Positions 1-11,772 of a stretch of DNA of 64,000 nucleotides are shown here, piece after piece; the first letter of the stretch is position 1; each line of letters starts with the position of its first letter. The DNA is from Aphelocoma coerulescens. Its lineage: Eukaryota; Chordata; Aves; Passeriformes; Corvidae. The translations under genes were made by a program, and so were the position numbers. The stretch spans positions 53,586,078 to 53,650,077 of the forward strand of contig NC_091014.1 of NCBI RefSeq assembly GCF_041296385.1, written 5' to 3'. The notes beneath the pieces are model-generated. The model was not told the origin of the DNA and made no database searches. It saw only the letters and a program-made list of their open reading frames with translations.

Positions 1-3000
1 CAAGCCCTGCCTTTGCCCTTTCCTGTGTCTGCCATTTGTTACACCTGTTCTCCAGCATTTAGCAGCTCCTGGTCCACAGCTCCCCTATATTTTGTTCACT
101 CAGGCCCATCCCTGCTCCAAAGGATCTTTATCATCTTTTCCTAGGTTCTTAGAGAAAAAGAAAAGCAACTACAGCAGGATAGGTTTTGGTCTTTTAAACT
201 GAGGGAAACAGTGGCAGTGAGGTCTGCCACTTTCTCCCAGAGCCAATGCTGCAGGAATGAAGGAGGCGGGAAGGGCAGGAGGAAGACCCAGAAACCATGT
301 CCATGGCCCACAGAAGGAACAGGGAAAAGTCAATCACTCTGAGCTCTGGGATCCTACTCCTTCATCCTTTTGAGATTTAAGGTTAGTGGTGGGAAACAGA
401 GAAATCATTCCCCTCCAGCTGCAGAGCTGTTTTGCCTGCTCCACTCTAGGAGGTGTGCAAGACCAGCAGATGCTCTTCTGAAGAGAATTTTCCCTTCAGG
501 AAAAAATAGAAAGTATGAGGGCACTGAACTTTCAGGCATTTTTGTGAGTCTGGATGCCAAAACCCATTTTTCCCTCCACAAAAACCTTGTGACACCAACT
601 CTGTATTATATGCAAATTACTACTAGCAAAGTGCTTTCTTCTGGTATTCTAAGCCCTGAAGAAGGACATGTTTGGGGTTTTTTTCTAAATTTATGTTCTT
701 AAAAATACTTCCTCTATCTACAAAGTGGGCTCTTAGAGCACCAGCAAAGCTACTGATGCTTGTTCTCTTCCCATTTGGAGCAAAAGAAAACAAACATAGA
801 GGAAAAAGATGTTGAGAGTTGCTTAATCCTTGTGCTTCCTTATTTCCTCTGTATAGGATGTCTCATTCAGGGGCAGAGTTCATTTCTTACTACTGCATCT
901 TGTACAGTGGGAAGCTGATTTAATCTTAACCTGCTCCAACATTATCCACAGAACCTGTGCAAGGCAGAGCCAGATTCTTGGTGACCTGGAACAGGTCACT
1001 GAAAAGTGAATGGAAGAGGTAGATGTCTGCACAGGATTAAAAAAAAAAGAAGAAGAAAAAAAAACAGAATAAAAGACTTTATGTCAGTCTAAAATAACTA
1101 GATACTTATCCATGCAAGTGTATGAATCAAAGCATTGCCCAGTCCTTGTTTAAATTCAGTAGGCTGGAAAGTTAAATTGCTTTTCAAAGGCATGTCACAC
1201 TGTTAAAGGACAAAGGTTCCTATGCACTTGAGGTATGGGGCAGGCAGTGATCCGTGGCTCTTTGCAGGAACAGTGACCACAGCACAAACTGCTTCAAGTT
1301 GGCAAACACAGCAAAATATTAATGACAGCAGCATTGGGTATTGCTGTTCAAGAGAAAATACAGAATATGGGAAGTGGTAAAACTGGACAGCTGCCTAAAG
1401 CAAAGCACATTCCATAATCCATAATTCACATGAAGAGGTGAAAATCTGCTACAAATCAGCTTGAAAATCAGTCTGATTCATTTTGGAAGAGACAATACAG
1501 ATATATGTGTCCGTGTGGACCGTACCAAGTGTTCAGACATCAGGATCCCATTTCCCAAAATCATAAAACTGGGTCTTTTTTTTTCAAATCCCTAAACTAA
1601 ATAAATGCTTGTGATTGTTATATTTTGTTTCTAATGCTGCCCTTAGCTTCTGTTTTCTCACATCCTTCACAACATTCCTTCAGACTGAGGCTCTTACATA
1701 ACCCCCTGAATCCAAAAGCTGGAACATAAAGTAAGAGCAAACAGACAGCTATTACGAACTGCCACAGACAGCAGTATGATTAGACATGAATATCAGTTAT
1801 GTCTTCACTAGCACGTAGTACAGAATAATAAGGTGGAACAAGCTAAATCAGATGTCTTCTGAAGCCGAGTATAATAGGGAAAAGAATAGTTAATCCCAGA
1901 TGAACCAGGATTCTTATCCACATATTCAAGCAGGAAAAATTACCATTTTTCAATGCCATAAGAAAGCAAGCAGAAAGTGAACTGATAATATTCGCATATG
2001 GAAGTTGCTTAAAACTCCAACTGATCTGTAGGCTGGGTTATTAGTACTTGAAAAGCCAGCTACCCACTGAGGCATGAGACTTAAAGAAAGCTATAAAACA
2101 CGAACATTAGCGTCAGAAAGCTTTCGAAGACAGCTTAAATCTCAGAAAGAAAGGCATTCTCAATCTGGAATGCAGCACCTGTGGTTTTTGCCGTCCAAAC
2201 TCAGATTATTCAGGCTCTAAGACAGTGATTTATTTGGGTGTTACACATTTAAATGAAGACCATTTGGCATTCGTTCTGTCCCCAAAGTGCTTCAAAGAGC
2301 TAACCGAACTGACTTTTGAGCGATTGCAAAGTGATGAAATTTTAATTTTAGTCATCTTGGATGAAGTTTTAATTTGAATAGAGGCCTTAAAACAGTATAA
2401 TGAAATACTAATTTTTTTTTTTTTTTTTACTGATATAGATAAAGTCCTATAACATTAAGTTTTTAATAGTACATACTAGTCTGGAAAAAGCTATTTGTAG
2501 GGTCTGCTCAACTGCTTTCAACAGTGACTGAGTAAAAGAAAGGCATAGTTAAATGTATGTATCGTGATGACATGAGGAGCCATGGAAGCTCCTGCAAAGA
2601 GAAATACCGCATTTAATATGCTGTGCTCAGCATAAAGCAGATTTATCAGAAACAGGTAGTTGACTTAATCTAAGGTCAGCAGAGGATATTTTACAGTTTA
2701 CGACATGGAGAAGAGATTATGTGATCCAAATGCCTACATTCTACAGCTATAGTAGAAGTGACATGTACTATACAGGCAAAATCCAGTTCACATTAAGAGA
2801 TGATTGTACATCCCTAACACAAACCAACAAAATTATCTTATTTAGCCATGTGGGGAAAAGTTGTGAGCATAATTCTCTATTAAGGTCAAAGAGCAAAGGA
2901 AGGCTCTGCACCTCTGTCTGCAGGAGTGTGACAGGTGTTGGTTGTACCAGAGCCCCCCAGCAGAGACAGGACAGATGCCGTAGTCACCATGTCTGGTAAG

Positions 3001-4980
3001 ACCAAGCACAGCTGCAGTCAGAACAGAGTCAGGAGAAACAGCAACAATCGTGCCCTGAGAAAAGCTGCCAGATCCTGTTAAAAGGAGATGGAGAAATGTA
3101 ATGTATTAATAATAGGTACGTGATTTCACAAAGTGTTAAAAACCCCACAGCCTACGTTAAACCATGATCTTTGCCAACAGACCTAAACCTGGGGAATGGT
3201 CAAACCACAATGTGTGCATCCATTTAACTTCTTGGTGAACTAACCAGTTTCAAGAGCCTGACCAGACTCTGAGGGAGGAGACAATGCAGTTAAAGAAAGT
3301 GCCTTGCCTTCTTTCTTCAGCAAAGTGACCCCTGTGTGCTCATTAAATTTTATTCTGCAGGTAATTGCTGACTAAAATCTGTGCCCAGCCTTGCTGGTCA
3401 AAGGAGGAGTTGCCTGTATTATGGCTCCTTGCTACTGAAGGTATTTAATAAGAAGGGAGTCAGATTTTCTGAGAGACCTACACAGCTGAGAGCATTATTA
3501 ATTGGCACAACAGCAATGGAAATGAGATGGTATTGGTAATGGTTTACTTTTGAGGTAGAAAAGGGGATATGTTTTCCACGAACAGGATAATAAATCAATG
3601 CAGCTTCTATCACACTAATTTGTTAAACATGTCTTGCAGTGTTGGTAACAAAAATGTTATTGCATCAGATGCCTGCATAAGGCATTTATGAGGTTTCACC
3701 CTTCTGACGCAAAGCATGCATAACGATGTATAGGTGATCCTAATAAATGATACAAACGCCGTGTTTAATCAGTAGAATAAGCTGTCTTGAATATACTATG
3801 CAATATGAAACCAGGAACAGCTTACACAGAACCTGTAAGTTGTATTTTAGGGGCTAAAAGAGAGCGTTTAACTGATGAAGTATTTTTGAAAATACCCTCC
3901 CCATGGCATTGGCAGCTATCATTTATCTCACTCTGTCCAAGATGATCTGGGTATACAAGCAGTAACAACTTTTCTGCTGACTATAACATTCTCTATTGTT
4001 TTCTTCAATTTCAGCAATAAGCTATTAACTCATGGCTTGTTCAGTTTCTTCACAAAGCTACAATAACCTCCTTGTAATTTTGTGAGCTTTGACACAACTG
4101 GAAGGACAAATCTGGCAGGGAGTGAGAGCTGAGCAGGTTCAATGTTCCACCACCTATGAACAGAAAACAAGAAAATGGAGAAGTGTTACATACCCAGTGA
4201 CTGTCCCTCCAAATCAATAAAAAAAAAATATAGCTCATTAAAGGGAAAACTAAGAGTGAGAAGTGACATGCTGAACAAGCAGTAAATAGTTAATGTTCCC
4301 CAGCTCTGAAGCCAGGAATAGGCACCACACAAGTCCTGTCCAGAAAAATGTATTAGCACCATCAGCAGAAACTGACGCAGGATGCCAGTATCCATCCAGG
4401 GAGGGATTCAGAAGAGAAGGAACAATAAAAGACAGGCATTGAGGTGGCATCTGCAGGGGCTGGAGAACAATTTCCAGAGAATGACTGTCTTTTAATAAAC
4501 AGAGGTTTAACTGTTATCAGTCCCTGTTAGAGATCATTACTATGAGAAACAATGAGAGCCATTTGTATCCCTGTCTCCCTGCAGGACATGTCTGAGGGAG
4601 AATAAACCTCTTTCCTCCTCCGGTGTCAGCTTGTTACTGGCAGCACAGGCTATAATTGAATAAGCTTTATTCAAATGATAGCTAAATTTAGCAGATATTA
4701 GCATGAAGTCTCTAGAGGGGTGAAAACTGGAGAAGAAAGCTTTAAACAAATAGACTAAAGTAACCCTGAAAAATAGATGCAATTTATGGCAGAGTCAACC
4801 TCTCTGCCTGATGAGTCTAGCACAGTTAAATCTGGATTTTGGGGCCTTGCTGAGACAAAACAACACCATCCCCTTTCCTCCTGGCCTGTGATGACCCCTG
4901 TGATGGCAGGACCCATTGTGTTGTCCACAAAACCAGATTCATTACCCAGTGTGCAACAAGCCAATAATTACACACTTTGA
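1..4980. other. non-genic flank, no exon recognised
   Basis: This AT-rich stretch has only short, unconvincing open frames and no splice-bounded exon that I recognise. It contains a 17-base T run at 2412-2428 and an A-rich patch near 1041-1064. By synteny with human 22q13.1 the next gene beyond the left edge should be CACNA1I, but nothing here can be assigned to it. Confidence 0.5.
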
Positions 4981-5300
4981 GAGACTTTGATTATTTATTT
5001 CAGAGTTGCGTGAGCCCGGGTGCTCGGTGACATTCCACAAACCAAGCACACTCACTGGACTTTCCACACCATCATTTAGAGGCAGAAGTTCAGGGTTTGT
5101 AACTTTCCCATTACAGCCCCTGTGTCGTGGTGAGTTAGTAAGAGTAATTACAGAACCCCAGCTAACATCTATGTAAATTCAAGCGAAGGGCCTTCACCTG
5201 GGCAGGAATCTTTTTGACCTAGGCATGACTTTTAGTATTACAGAGAACATACACGGACCTTGAGTATTTTGCCAAGTTAGCAGTGTATACATAGTGATGT
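4981..5300 (-). mobile_element. LTR-like endogenous retrovirus relic
   Basis: Read on the minus strand, this segment resembles the R/U5 part of an avian ERV long terminal repeat. A GC-richer stretch (about 5005-5050) runs into a poly(A) signal, AATAAA, at 4994-4999. The resemblance to passerine LTRs is from memory and the outer limits are not defined. No gag, pol or env reading frame is present nearby, so it would be a solo or broken LTR. Confidence 0.35.
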
Positions 5301-5374
5301 CTATATAACTTAGGTCAAAGTAACAAAGTGCTTACATAGCTTGGGTTATAAGATATCTATGTAACCTAATATCA

Positions 5375-5590
5375 GTACAACCTAAATCATGACTTTTTAT
5401 CAATATAACCTGAAGAATATCGATATAACCTGAAGCATAGCCTTCTATACTTATATAGCTTGAATCATAGCTTTTACTTATGTAGCCTGAATCATAACTT
5501 CTACACCTATATAACCTGATGGTTATATAACCTGAATCATAACTTTTGATACCCAAATAATCTGATATGAATAACTTTTTATACAATGCA
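5375..5590. repeat. degenerate AT-rich tandem repeat, about 27-31 bp unit
   Basis: About seven imperfect copies of a unit with core TATATAACCTGAATCATAAC follow one another, differing by point changes and small length changes. The spurious 111-codon minus-strand frame here simply translates the repeat (recurring SYDSGYI-like words). No function is evident. Confidence 0.75.
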
Positions 5591-5645
5591 ATGGCTAGTA
5601 TATAGTTAACTAGTTGTTTATATGCAGAATAGAGAAAAAGAAAGC

Positions 5646-5669
5646 AAACAAACAAACAAACAAACAAAA
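5646..5669. repeat. (AAAC)n microsatellite
   Basis: Simple tetranucleotide repeat lying between the AT-rich minisatellite and the LTR-like segment. Confidence 0.85.
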
Positions 5670-5703
5670 ACTTAGCAGGTGCATAGTTTTAGAGATAGAT
5701 AAG

Positions 5704-6140
5704 TGTAGTACTAATGAGAAATTGGCAAGCCAAAGCCAATTAGCCACAAAACAAAGAATTTAGGCCAGTTAAGACCAGATGGACTGAAGAGCACCGTAAC
5801 TATGCATGCCCCAAAGCTGAAAAGTACAAGTGCGAAGAAAACTTTAAAAGCCTTCATCAAAAACCCCCAAAGACCCCCGAATTGGGGAAGTACATGCACA
5901 GTGCAAAGAATTATCTAATAACCATGAGATGTAAATTAGTTCCTGTGTGTATGTGATGATGCTGTTATGACATAGCAACATTAAAGCAAAATTTACTGTA
6001 TAAATATACCACCACACTTGACAAAGGCAGGTGAGTTAGGGGGAAAAATCCCCCTCACCACCAGCGCTGAAATAAACAAATACCTGCTCTATAGACATCC
6101 GTCTATGAGGATTTATTTCTAGCCTTACTTTCGGGCATCA
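5704..6140 (+). mobile_element. probable solo LTR of an avian endogenous retrovirus
   Basis: The segment starts TGTAGTAC and ends GGGCATCA, matching the usual TG...CA ends. It carries a TATAAATA motif near 6000, a short inverted repeat of the form GGGGGAAAAATCCCCC (about 6039-6054), and an AATAAA-type poly(A) signal near 6071, followed by a U5-like end. This order (U3, TATA, R, poly(A), U5) is that of an LTR. I did not find a convincing target-site duplication (ATAAG against ATAGA), so the limits may be a few bases off. No retroviral protein frame is attached. Confidence 0.55.
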
Positions 6141-6173
6141 ATAGATATACATCAACATCTTGATTTTCTACAA

Positions 6174-6360
6174 CCTTAAAGGTTGTTAGTTCCAGGATAT
6201 CCTTGAGTAAGGGATACTAACTGCTATCTGATCTACTGACACAGAACATCTGGACTTACTGCCTCCTTAAGGCTTGTTAGTTCCTGGGTGTCCTTGACTA
6301 AGGGATGCTGGCTGCTACCTGTTCCACTAATTAAATCTTTATTCTTGTTGATTAGCATTG
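6174..6360. repeat. imperfect tandem duplication, 91-bp period
   Basis: Two diverged copies of a roughly 90-bp unit follow the LTR-like element. The shared words TTGTTAGTTCC (6183 and 6274), TCCTTGA and TAAGGGAT keep a constant 91-bp offset. It may be internal ERV sequence or an unrelated local duplication. Confidence 0.7.
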
Positions 6361-6480
6361 AATGTATTCAGAGATCTTGCATCAAAGAACACCCTGACTT
6401 AAAATAATCTTGATATGCACATAATCTAGCCCCAACCCCTGCCAAGTCAGGGTCACCTAGAGCAGGTGACACAGTAACAT

Positions 6481-6655
6481 GTCCAGATGATTTTGAATGT
6501 CTCCAGAGACGGAGACTCCACGACCCTCCCTGGGCAGCCTGCTCTGCCGCCTTAAACGTAGAGAAGTTCTGCCTCGCTTTGAGGCGAACATTTTTATGTT
6601 CTAGCTGACGGCCACTGCTCCGTGTCCTGTCGCTGGGCGCCACCGAGAGCAGTCT
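6481..6655 (-). mobile_element. CR1 LINE fragment (3' region)
   Basis: The plus strand reads as the reverse complement of a CR1 3' region. Recognisable segments are GGAGACTCCACGACC, CCCTGGGCAGCCTG, and the stretch around GTCCTGTCGCTGGGCGCCAC. The copy is diverged and ends where the RPS19BP1 CpG-rich promoter begins, about 125 bp before its start codon. It encodes no intact protein. Confidence 0.75.
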
Positions 6656-6659
6656 GTCT

Positions 6660-6782
6660 GTCCGTGCTTCACGGAGCCGGCGGTGCCGGCGCAGCCGCCC
6701 CTCAGAGGCGCTGGGGCGGGGCCGGGCCCGCCGGGCCGCGCGGGGCGCTGTGGGGGCGGCCGGGAGCGGGCGGGGCGCGGTC
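6660..6782 (+). promoter_or_regulatory. RPS19BP1: GC-rich TATA-less promoter of RPS19BP1
   Basis: A CpG-dense block with several GC boxes (GGGGCGGGG near 6713, GGGCGGGGCG near 6769) leads into the start codon at 6783. No TATA box is visible, which is usual for a housekeeping gene. The transcription start cannot be fixed from sequence. Confidence 0.6.
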
Positions 6783-8845
6783 ATGTCGGCAGCGCTGCTG
6801 CGCCGCGGCCTGGAGCTGCTGGAGCCGCCGGGTGAGCCCGCGGGGCCGGGGCTGGGCGGGCGGGCGCAGGGTGGCTCCCCGGTACGGCTGCAGTGACTCC
6901 GTTCCTCTTCCCGCTGCAGGTCGGGCAAAGGCGCCGCCGGGACTCCAGCGAGGCCGGGCCGGCCCCAGGGCGGCGGGCGCGGCGAGGCGGAGGAAGAGGG
7001 CACCGGAGCCCGGCAGGAACAAGGCCACGGTTAAGGGCAGAGTCGTGAAGTCGGCGATAGGTGAGTCTCGACCCCTCCGCATCCCTTGCACCGGGTACCC
7101 TTGTGGTGTCCCGCAGCCACGCTGCCGGTCGCTGTATCCATCCCATCCCATCCCATCCCATCCCATCCCATCCCATCTCACCCCATCCCATCCCATCCCA
7201 TCTCACCGGGTACCCTTGTGGTGTCCCGCAGCCACGCTGCCGGTCGCTGTATCCATCCCATCCCATCCCATCCCATCCCATCCCATCCCATCCCATCCCA
7301 TCCCATCCCATCCCATCCCATCCCGTTCTCCTGCATGTCCTCTTGGTGTCGCTCACTTTAAACGCAGCCTCATTTGTGGGCGCACCCCTATCCCTGAGCT
7401 GTAGCGGTGTCTTTCTCCCGGGGCTTTGCTGATCCTCCTGTGTCTCTCCTTGTGAGCTGCCTGGATGAGCAGCTGATGAGTTTTGTCCCTTTCTGCTTTG
7501 CAGAGGAGTACCATAAGAAGAAGCCTGTGAATCACTTGAGAGAAAACCTGCAGTACATGTTGAAGGGACGGGTTGTTGCAGACAAAGCCGTCACAGAACA
7601 AGTAAGACTGTAATTTCTGGCAGGCGGGGGGTTGTTTCTACTGAGGAACACAGGTGAATGAATGGGAATCATCCCTGGATCTTCCAAATTTATACCTTGC
7701 ACAAGAGAGTCAAGTTAAGATTCTGTCTACAAATGGCCTTGAGGAATTCCTGTGTGCACTGGAAAAACAACTTACTAAGCTTTAAACTGTTGTTGATATG
7801 TTGCCCCTTATGATGTTCTCTGATACTAGGCAAAAATCACAGAATCATAGAATGGTTTGGGTGGGAAGGGACCTTAAAAGATCATCCAGTTCCAACCACC
7901 CTGCCATAGGCAGGGATGCCACACGCCTCATCACGTTCCTCAAATATCCTGGCAGCTGTTGGCTTTTCTTAATTACCAAAGATATTTTGTAGTTTCAGCT
8001 GGCAGAGGAGCCCTGGTTCAGACCTCCTCCTTACTCTGTCGATCAAACTGGCCTTCTCTGTAGCTGGAGGCTGATTAACAAGGAACCAGATGTGCTGCTG
8101 GCTCATGTAATAGGAATTACTAGCCTCTTAAATGGTGTTTCTCATAACTTGAGAATTTCTTGAGTGGTCTTCCCTAAAAGGTAGTCTCATGCCAGGATTT
8201 GAAGAGAGGAATAGCTGACAGTGCTAGAACCTTGGGCTGTTAATATGAGATACAGGCTGTTAACATACATAAATAAATGAAGGTGGTTTAGGCCAGTGTT
8301 TCTCAGGCTGGAGATTGTGCCAGGAGGTGACAGTGTATTAGAAAATGCTGAGGGAATTCCACAAACTCTTTGGGTTTTCGGGTTGTGTCATGGGGAGGGG
8401 GGGTAAAAAGAAGGCCATAGGTTCAGAAAGTTCTTAATTGAAATCAATGTTTTTATCTCTGTGACAATTATTAGAAAATAGTTTTCATATTTTACTCCAA
8501 ATAACAAGTTGGTATCTGCTGTTGTCCCAGTGACCTGCTTTGGTTAACATCAGTGGTTTGCCTCTCACTTTTCTTTGGAGGCACTCTGGAAAATAGCAGG
8601 GTTCTTGTAGAACAGCAGGGATGCTGCAGGTGAGCTTGAGAATCCCTGTTTTGTGGTTTGGTCTGGATAACAATGACTGTTGTTGTTTTCCAACTTTGTA
8701 TTGTCTGAAGGTTCTTGCTCAGAACAGAGGTAGGAAGGCCAAGGATCAGCCTCCAGAGAAGACAGAAAAGAAGAAGCCCGAAGGCACTGTGTTTACCGAG
8801 GAAGATTTCCGTAAATTTGAGAGGGAATACTTTGGGATACCGTAA
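6783..8845 (+). CDS. RPS19BP1: RPS19BP1 (AROS), ribosomal protein S19 binding protein 1
   Basis: Four exons join in frame: 6783-6831, 6920-7060, 7504-7601 and 8711-8845, all with GT-AG introns (donors GTGAGC, GTGAGT, GTAAGA). The product is 140 aa, close to the about 136 aa human protein. It begins [17 protein letters not shown], as in mammals. A low-complexity Arg/Pro/Ala linker follows, then a conserved middle ([20 protein letters not shown]), and it ends with the family signature [18 protein letters not shown]. The many Lys/Arg clusters suit a nucleolar protein. AROS is known to bind RPS19 and SIRT1 and to act in small-subunit ribosome biogenesis. The gene is convergent with ATF4, as in human. 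Oddities are the G-rich intron 1 and the duplicated CCCAT array in intron 2. Identification rests on both ends and the middle block together. Confidence 0.95.
7090..7325. repeat. duplicated 115-bp unit containing (CCCAT)n minisatellite
   Basis: A unique roughly 48-bp segment (beginning ACCGGGTACCC) followed by a CCCAT pentamer array occurs twice in tandem. The copies start at 7090 and 7205, offset 115 bp. Array 1 (7141-7205) is interrupted by TCTCA and CCCCA units. Array 2 (7256-7320) is a pure run of 13 units. It lies wholly in RPS19BP1 intron 2, starting about 30 bp after the exon 2 donor. The complementary strand is a run of GGG spaced by two bases, so it can form G-quadruplexes. The PSHPI-rich open frames over it are artefacts. 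Confidence 0.95.
7837..7925 (-). mobile_element. CR1 LINE 3' end fragment
   Basis: The plus strand starts with the inverted CR1 tail repeat (CACAGAATCATAGAATGG), followed by the inverted 3' UTR words GGGAAGGGACCTTAAAAGAT and CCAGTTCCAACCACCCTGCC. It is a short 5'-truncated copy in RPS19BP1 intron 3. Confidence 0.85.
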
Positions 8846-9132
8846 ACATCATGACGGGGGTTCTTGCAGCTCCAGCCTTTCTGCAGCTTCTCCAGCCTGG
8901 CACGCAGGCCTGGGCATTTCCTCGGTGTGTTTGAGATGGCACATGGGGATGTGCCTCTGCCAGAAAGTATCTCCGTGTCGGACTTGCAGAGCAGCTCTGG
9001 TCTGGGCAGAGCTTGTTGCTGGGCAGCTAAAGCCACAGAGGCACTCTTGGCTCTGAGCTGTGTTGTCCTTATAATTATCTTCCTGCAGCCAGCATGTCTT
9101 GCATTCTTGATGTAGAAGGGTGGACTAAGCCA

Positions 9133-9138
9133 AATAAA
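9133..9138 (+). terminator. RPS19BP1: poly(A) signal of RPS19BP1
   Basis: AATAAA lies 288 bp after the stop codon. It is the first canonical signal downstream and gives a 3' UTR of roughly 300 nt. Confidence 0.6.
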
Positions 9139-9149
9139 AATCTTTTTCC

Positions 9150-11555
9150 CCTTCCTCAGGATATAAGGCTCCTGCTACCTGTGTTATTTGGCAGGGAGCA
9201 TTGAAAGTACTGTATCTGAATGGAGAAATGTTTTGGACCAGCATTAGTAAATCTCTGGAAGGATGCTTTGAAAGACTGTTAAACTTGAGTAACCCTGCAG
9301 TTTGGGTTCTTATTACAGCCCCTGTCAGGTCTGTCAGTCATTGCAAAAACTTTTTATATGTCATTTGATTAAATAATTATTGCAGACACTGTCTCTCTTT
9401 GCCTTTGTTGTAGTGATTATTATGACAGGTGATGAAGACGAACTGTGTCACTGCTGTGATCCAAGCATTCCTCTCTTTAGGATGACTCAGTTGTGTGAAT
9501 GGCCTCTCTGATTCATGTTGACACATATATTTAATCATCTCTCTGACATGCTTAGGCCTTCAAAGAGTGCAGGTTGGAATGGAGATGACTCCTCCATTTT
9601 GGCTACTCACAGTCTTCCCTCTCTGCAAGGAAGAGCTCTCACATGGAGAAAGTTGTCCTTTGGATGTTTATAGCAGAGTGTCCCACCAAGATTTAGTCAT
9701 GCCAGGAGGGCACCACTGCTGAGTGTTGCCAGGTCCTGTAGCCAGGAGGCCTTGTGTTGGTGTCAGCATCAAATTAAAATCTGAGCCTGAGCTTGCGGTG
9801 CTGGGTTGAAGGGAGGTTGTTTTCTCTCAAAGTTCCCGGCTGTAACAAACAAGGCCCAGCAGGTGGGAGTGTTGTTCCAGAAACTTCCTCACTAAACCAC
9901 TCCGAATGTGCTGCTGGGGAGCTTCTGGTACTGCTTTTTCCTGCGCCTTACTAAGAAGATGGGAAATGTGTTCCCTTGGGAAAAAAACAGCGAAGGAGAA
10001 GGACTAATGCCAAGCTGTGGTTAGGCTCAGGAGGTGATTACAAGGGGCTCGTCTGACCTGAGCAGCAGCTGCTTGATGCCAGCACAGGCAGGAATTCACT
10101 TATCCCTTCCCTGCCCTCTGATTATAGTTCCTGGTGCTGTCCTCTTAAGCCTGTGCCTCCTCTGTTGAGTTCTTTTTCCTCTTTTCTGCATGGGAGGAAA
10201 GGTTACTTGGATGTATGAGATCCAGACAGGGGAAATAGTGAACATACTGAAGTGTGTGTACTGGAAATTGGGTAATAGCATGTGGGAGGGTATTTCTCAT
10301 AATAGGATCAAGTTCAATGATCTGTAGCCAAAAGTGGTAAATATAGAACAGTTCAAAGAACAGTTCCCATTTTTTTTAGTTTTTTCTTGCTTCCAAAAAA
10401 AAACCCCACAAAAAAACCCCACAAAACAAACCTTTTTAAAAGAATTGAAGCACTATTGTTGGAAAAAATAGTTGAGCAAAATGTGTATTCAGCACGTCTC
10501 CCTAAAACTTCTGCTCTGTGTGCCTGCTGCAGTGCATGTAAGCTGGCCTAACACAAGCAACTCTGTGTGGAGCTGTCGTGAGGATAATTAACTGTGTGAA
10601 AAAGATGGCTGTGCCACAACTTGGCAGAAAGAAATAGATTTCTGGGGCGTTATTTTGTTTTAAGACTTCATCTTCAGTATTTGGCACTTCCTATGACCCT
10701 ACAGAGATCCTTCATGTCCTCTCCTGCTCCTCCTCTACCCATTCCTCCTATGTACCCTTGTTTCTGTGGTTGTTCAGCCCCTGGGCCCTTCTCCGGCAGG
10801 CTGAGGGAAGCAAAACCTTCCTTCCTTGCTCCAGAAAAGGGCAGGAGGGTAATGTGGTTCACTCTCTTTGTACAAAACGCAGCCTGTTTGTTTGCAAATG
10901 TAAGCAAACAGGAAAGCTCTTCTTTCAAAGTTAATGAGGAACTTTAAAGTGGGGCTCAGAGCAGTTCTCCACAAGGATAATAAAACCCAGATCAGAGGAG
11001 TTTCAAAGTTGGGTGGCAGCTCTCATTACTGGCTGGAAAGACTATTAGAGCCAACACAAGTAATCAACATACTTCTTGAGGCATTATGTTGTCAAGGAGG
11101 GTAAAGCTTCCTGACAGACTGAATGTTGCCATTTGAAACTAAACTTGATTGTACAGTCAACAGTATCCTTAAATAAATTCAACTTTATTTTGTGGGAGGA
11201 AGGAAAAAGAAGCAGAGGTGGATGGCGGCTCTAGAGATACCATCTGCAAGGGCAAAGATCTAACACATTCCAGCCTTGGCTTTCCCCCTCTCTGGCAGGG
11301 TAGGAGCTCCTAGGAAAGAAGAGTAATGTCACCTGAGTAGTGGGTAGGTAAGGACAGGTGGTGCCCCCTGAGGGGAATATCTTCAAATGAGAGGGCAGAA
11401 CAGGTATCAACCTGTTGTATGTGCCTGGTGTTAAGCTAAAGCCAGGCACCTTTTCATACTCCCAGCTGTCTGTCTAGCCATGCCCAGAGCATGCCGGCTC
11501 CTTGGTGAGCTGAAACCCCAGGAGGTGGCTACCTTGGAGCAACTATCCCTTCCCT
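9150..11555. other. intergenic, nothing recognised
   Basis: Between RPS19BP1 and the CR1 tail at 11.56 kb I see no supported exon. An A/C-rich simple stretch lies at about 10396-10432. Confidence 0.5.
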
Positions 11556-11692
11556 GTAAGCGTTCAAGGCCAGGCAGGAAGGGGCTTCAAATAACGTGCT
11601 CTAGAGGAAGGTGTCCCTGGCAGGGGGATTGGAATGAGATGATCTTTAAGGTCCCTTCCAACCCAAACCACACTATGACTCCGTGATCTCTG
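11556..11692 (+). mobile_element. CR1 LINE 3' end fragment
   Basis: Plus-strand CR1 3' end: GGAAGGTGTCCCTGGCAGGG, GATCTTTAAGGTCCCTTCCA, ACCCAAACCACACTATGACT, ending in a degenerate octamer-like tail. It is 5'-truncated and non-coding. Confidence 0.85.
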
Positions 11693-11772
11693 TTCTTTGC
11701 AGCCAGACTTCTCTGCCCGATGGAATAGACAAGAAGGGGTTAGGGAAGCAGCAGCTGCCATAGCTGCTTTTC

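Noticed and set aside
5375..5590. CRISPR-like array
   Set aside because: Units are contiguous, degenerate and AT-rich with no unique spacers, in a vertebrate genome. It is an ordinary minisatellite.
5699..6145. Target-site duplication flanking the LTR-like element
   Set aside because: Flanks ATAAG and ATAGA do not match, so I do not claim exact insertion ends.
6622..7404. 260-codon plus-strand frame and overlapping minus-strand frames of up to 211 codons
   Set aside because: They run through RPS19BP1 exons, introns and the CCCAT array. The PSHPI and MGWDG repeats are translations of a minisatellite, and the spliced RPS19BP1 explains the conserved part.
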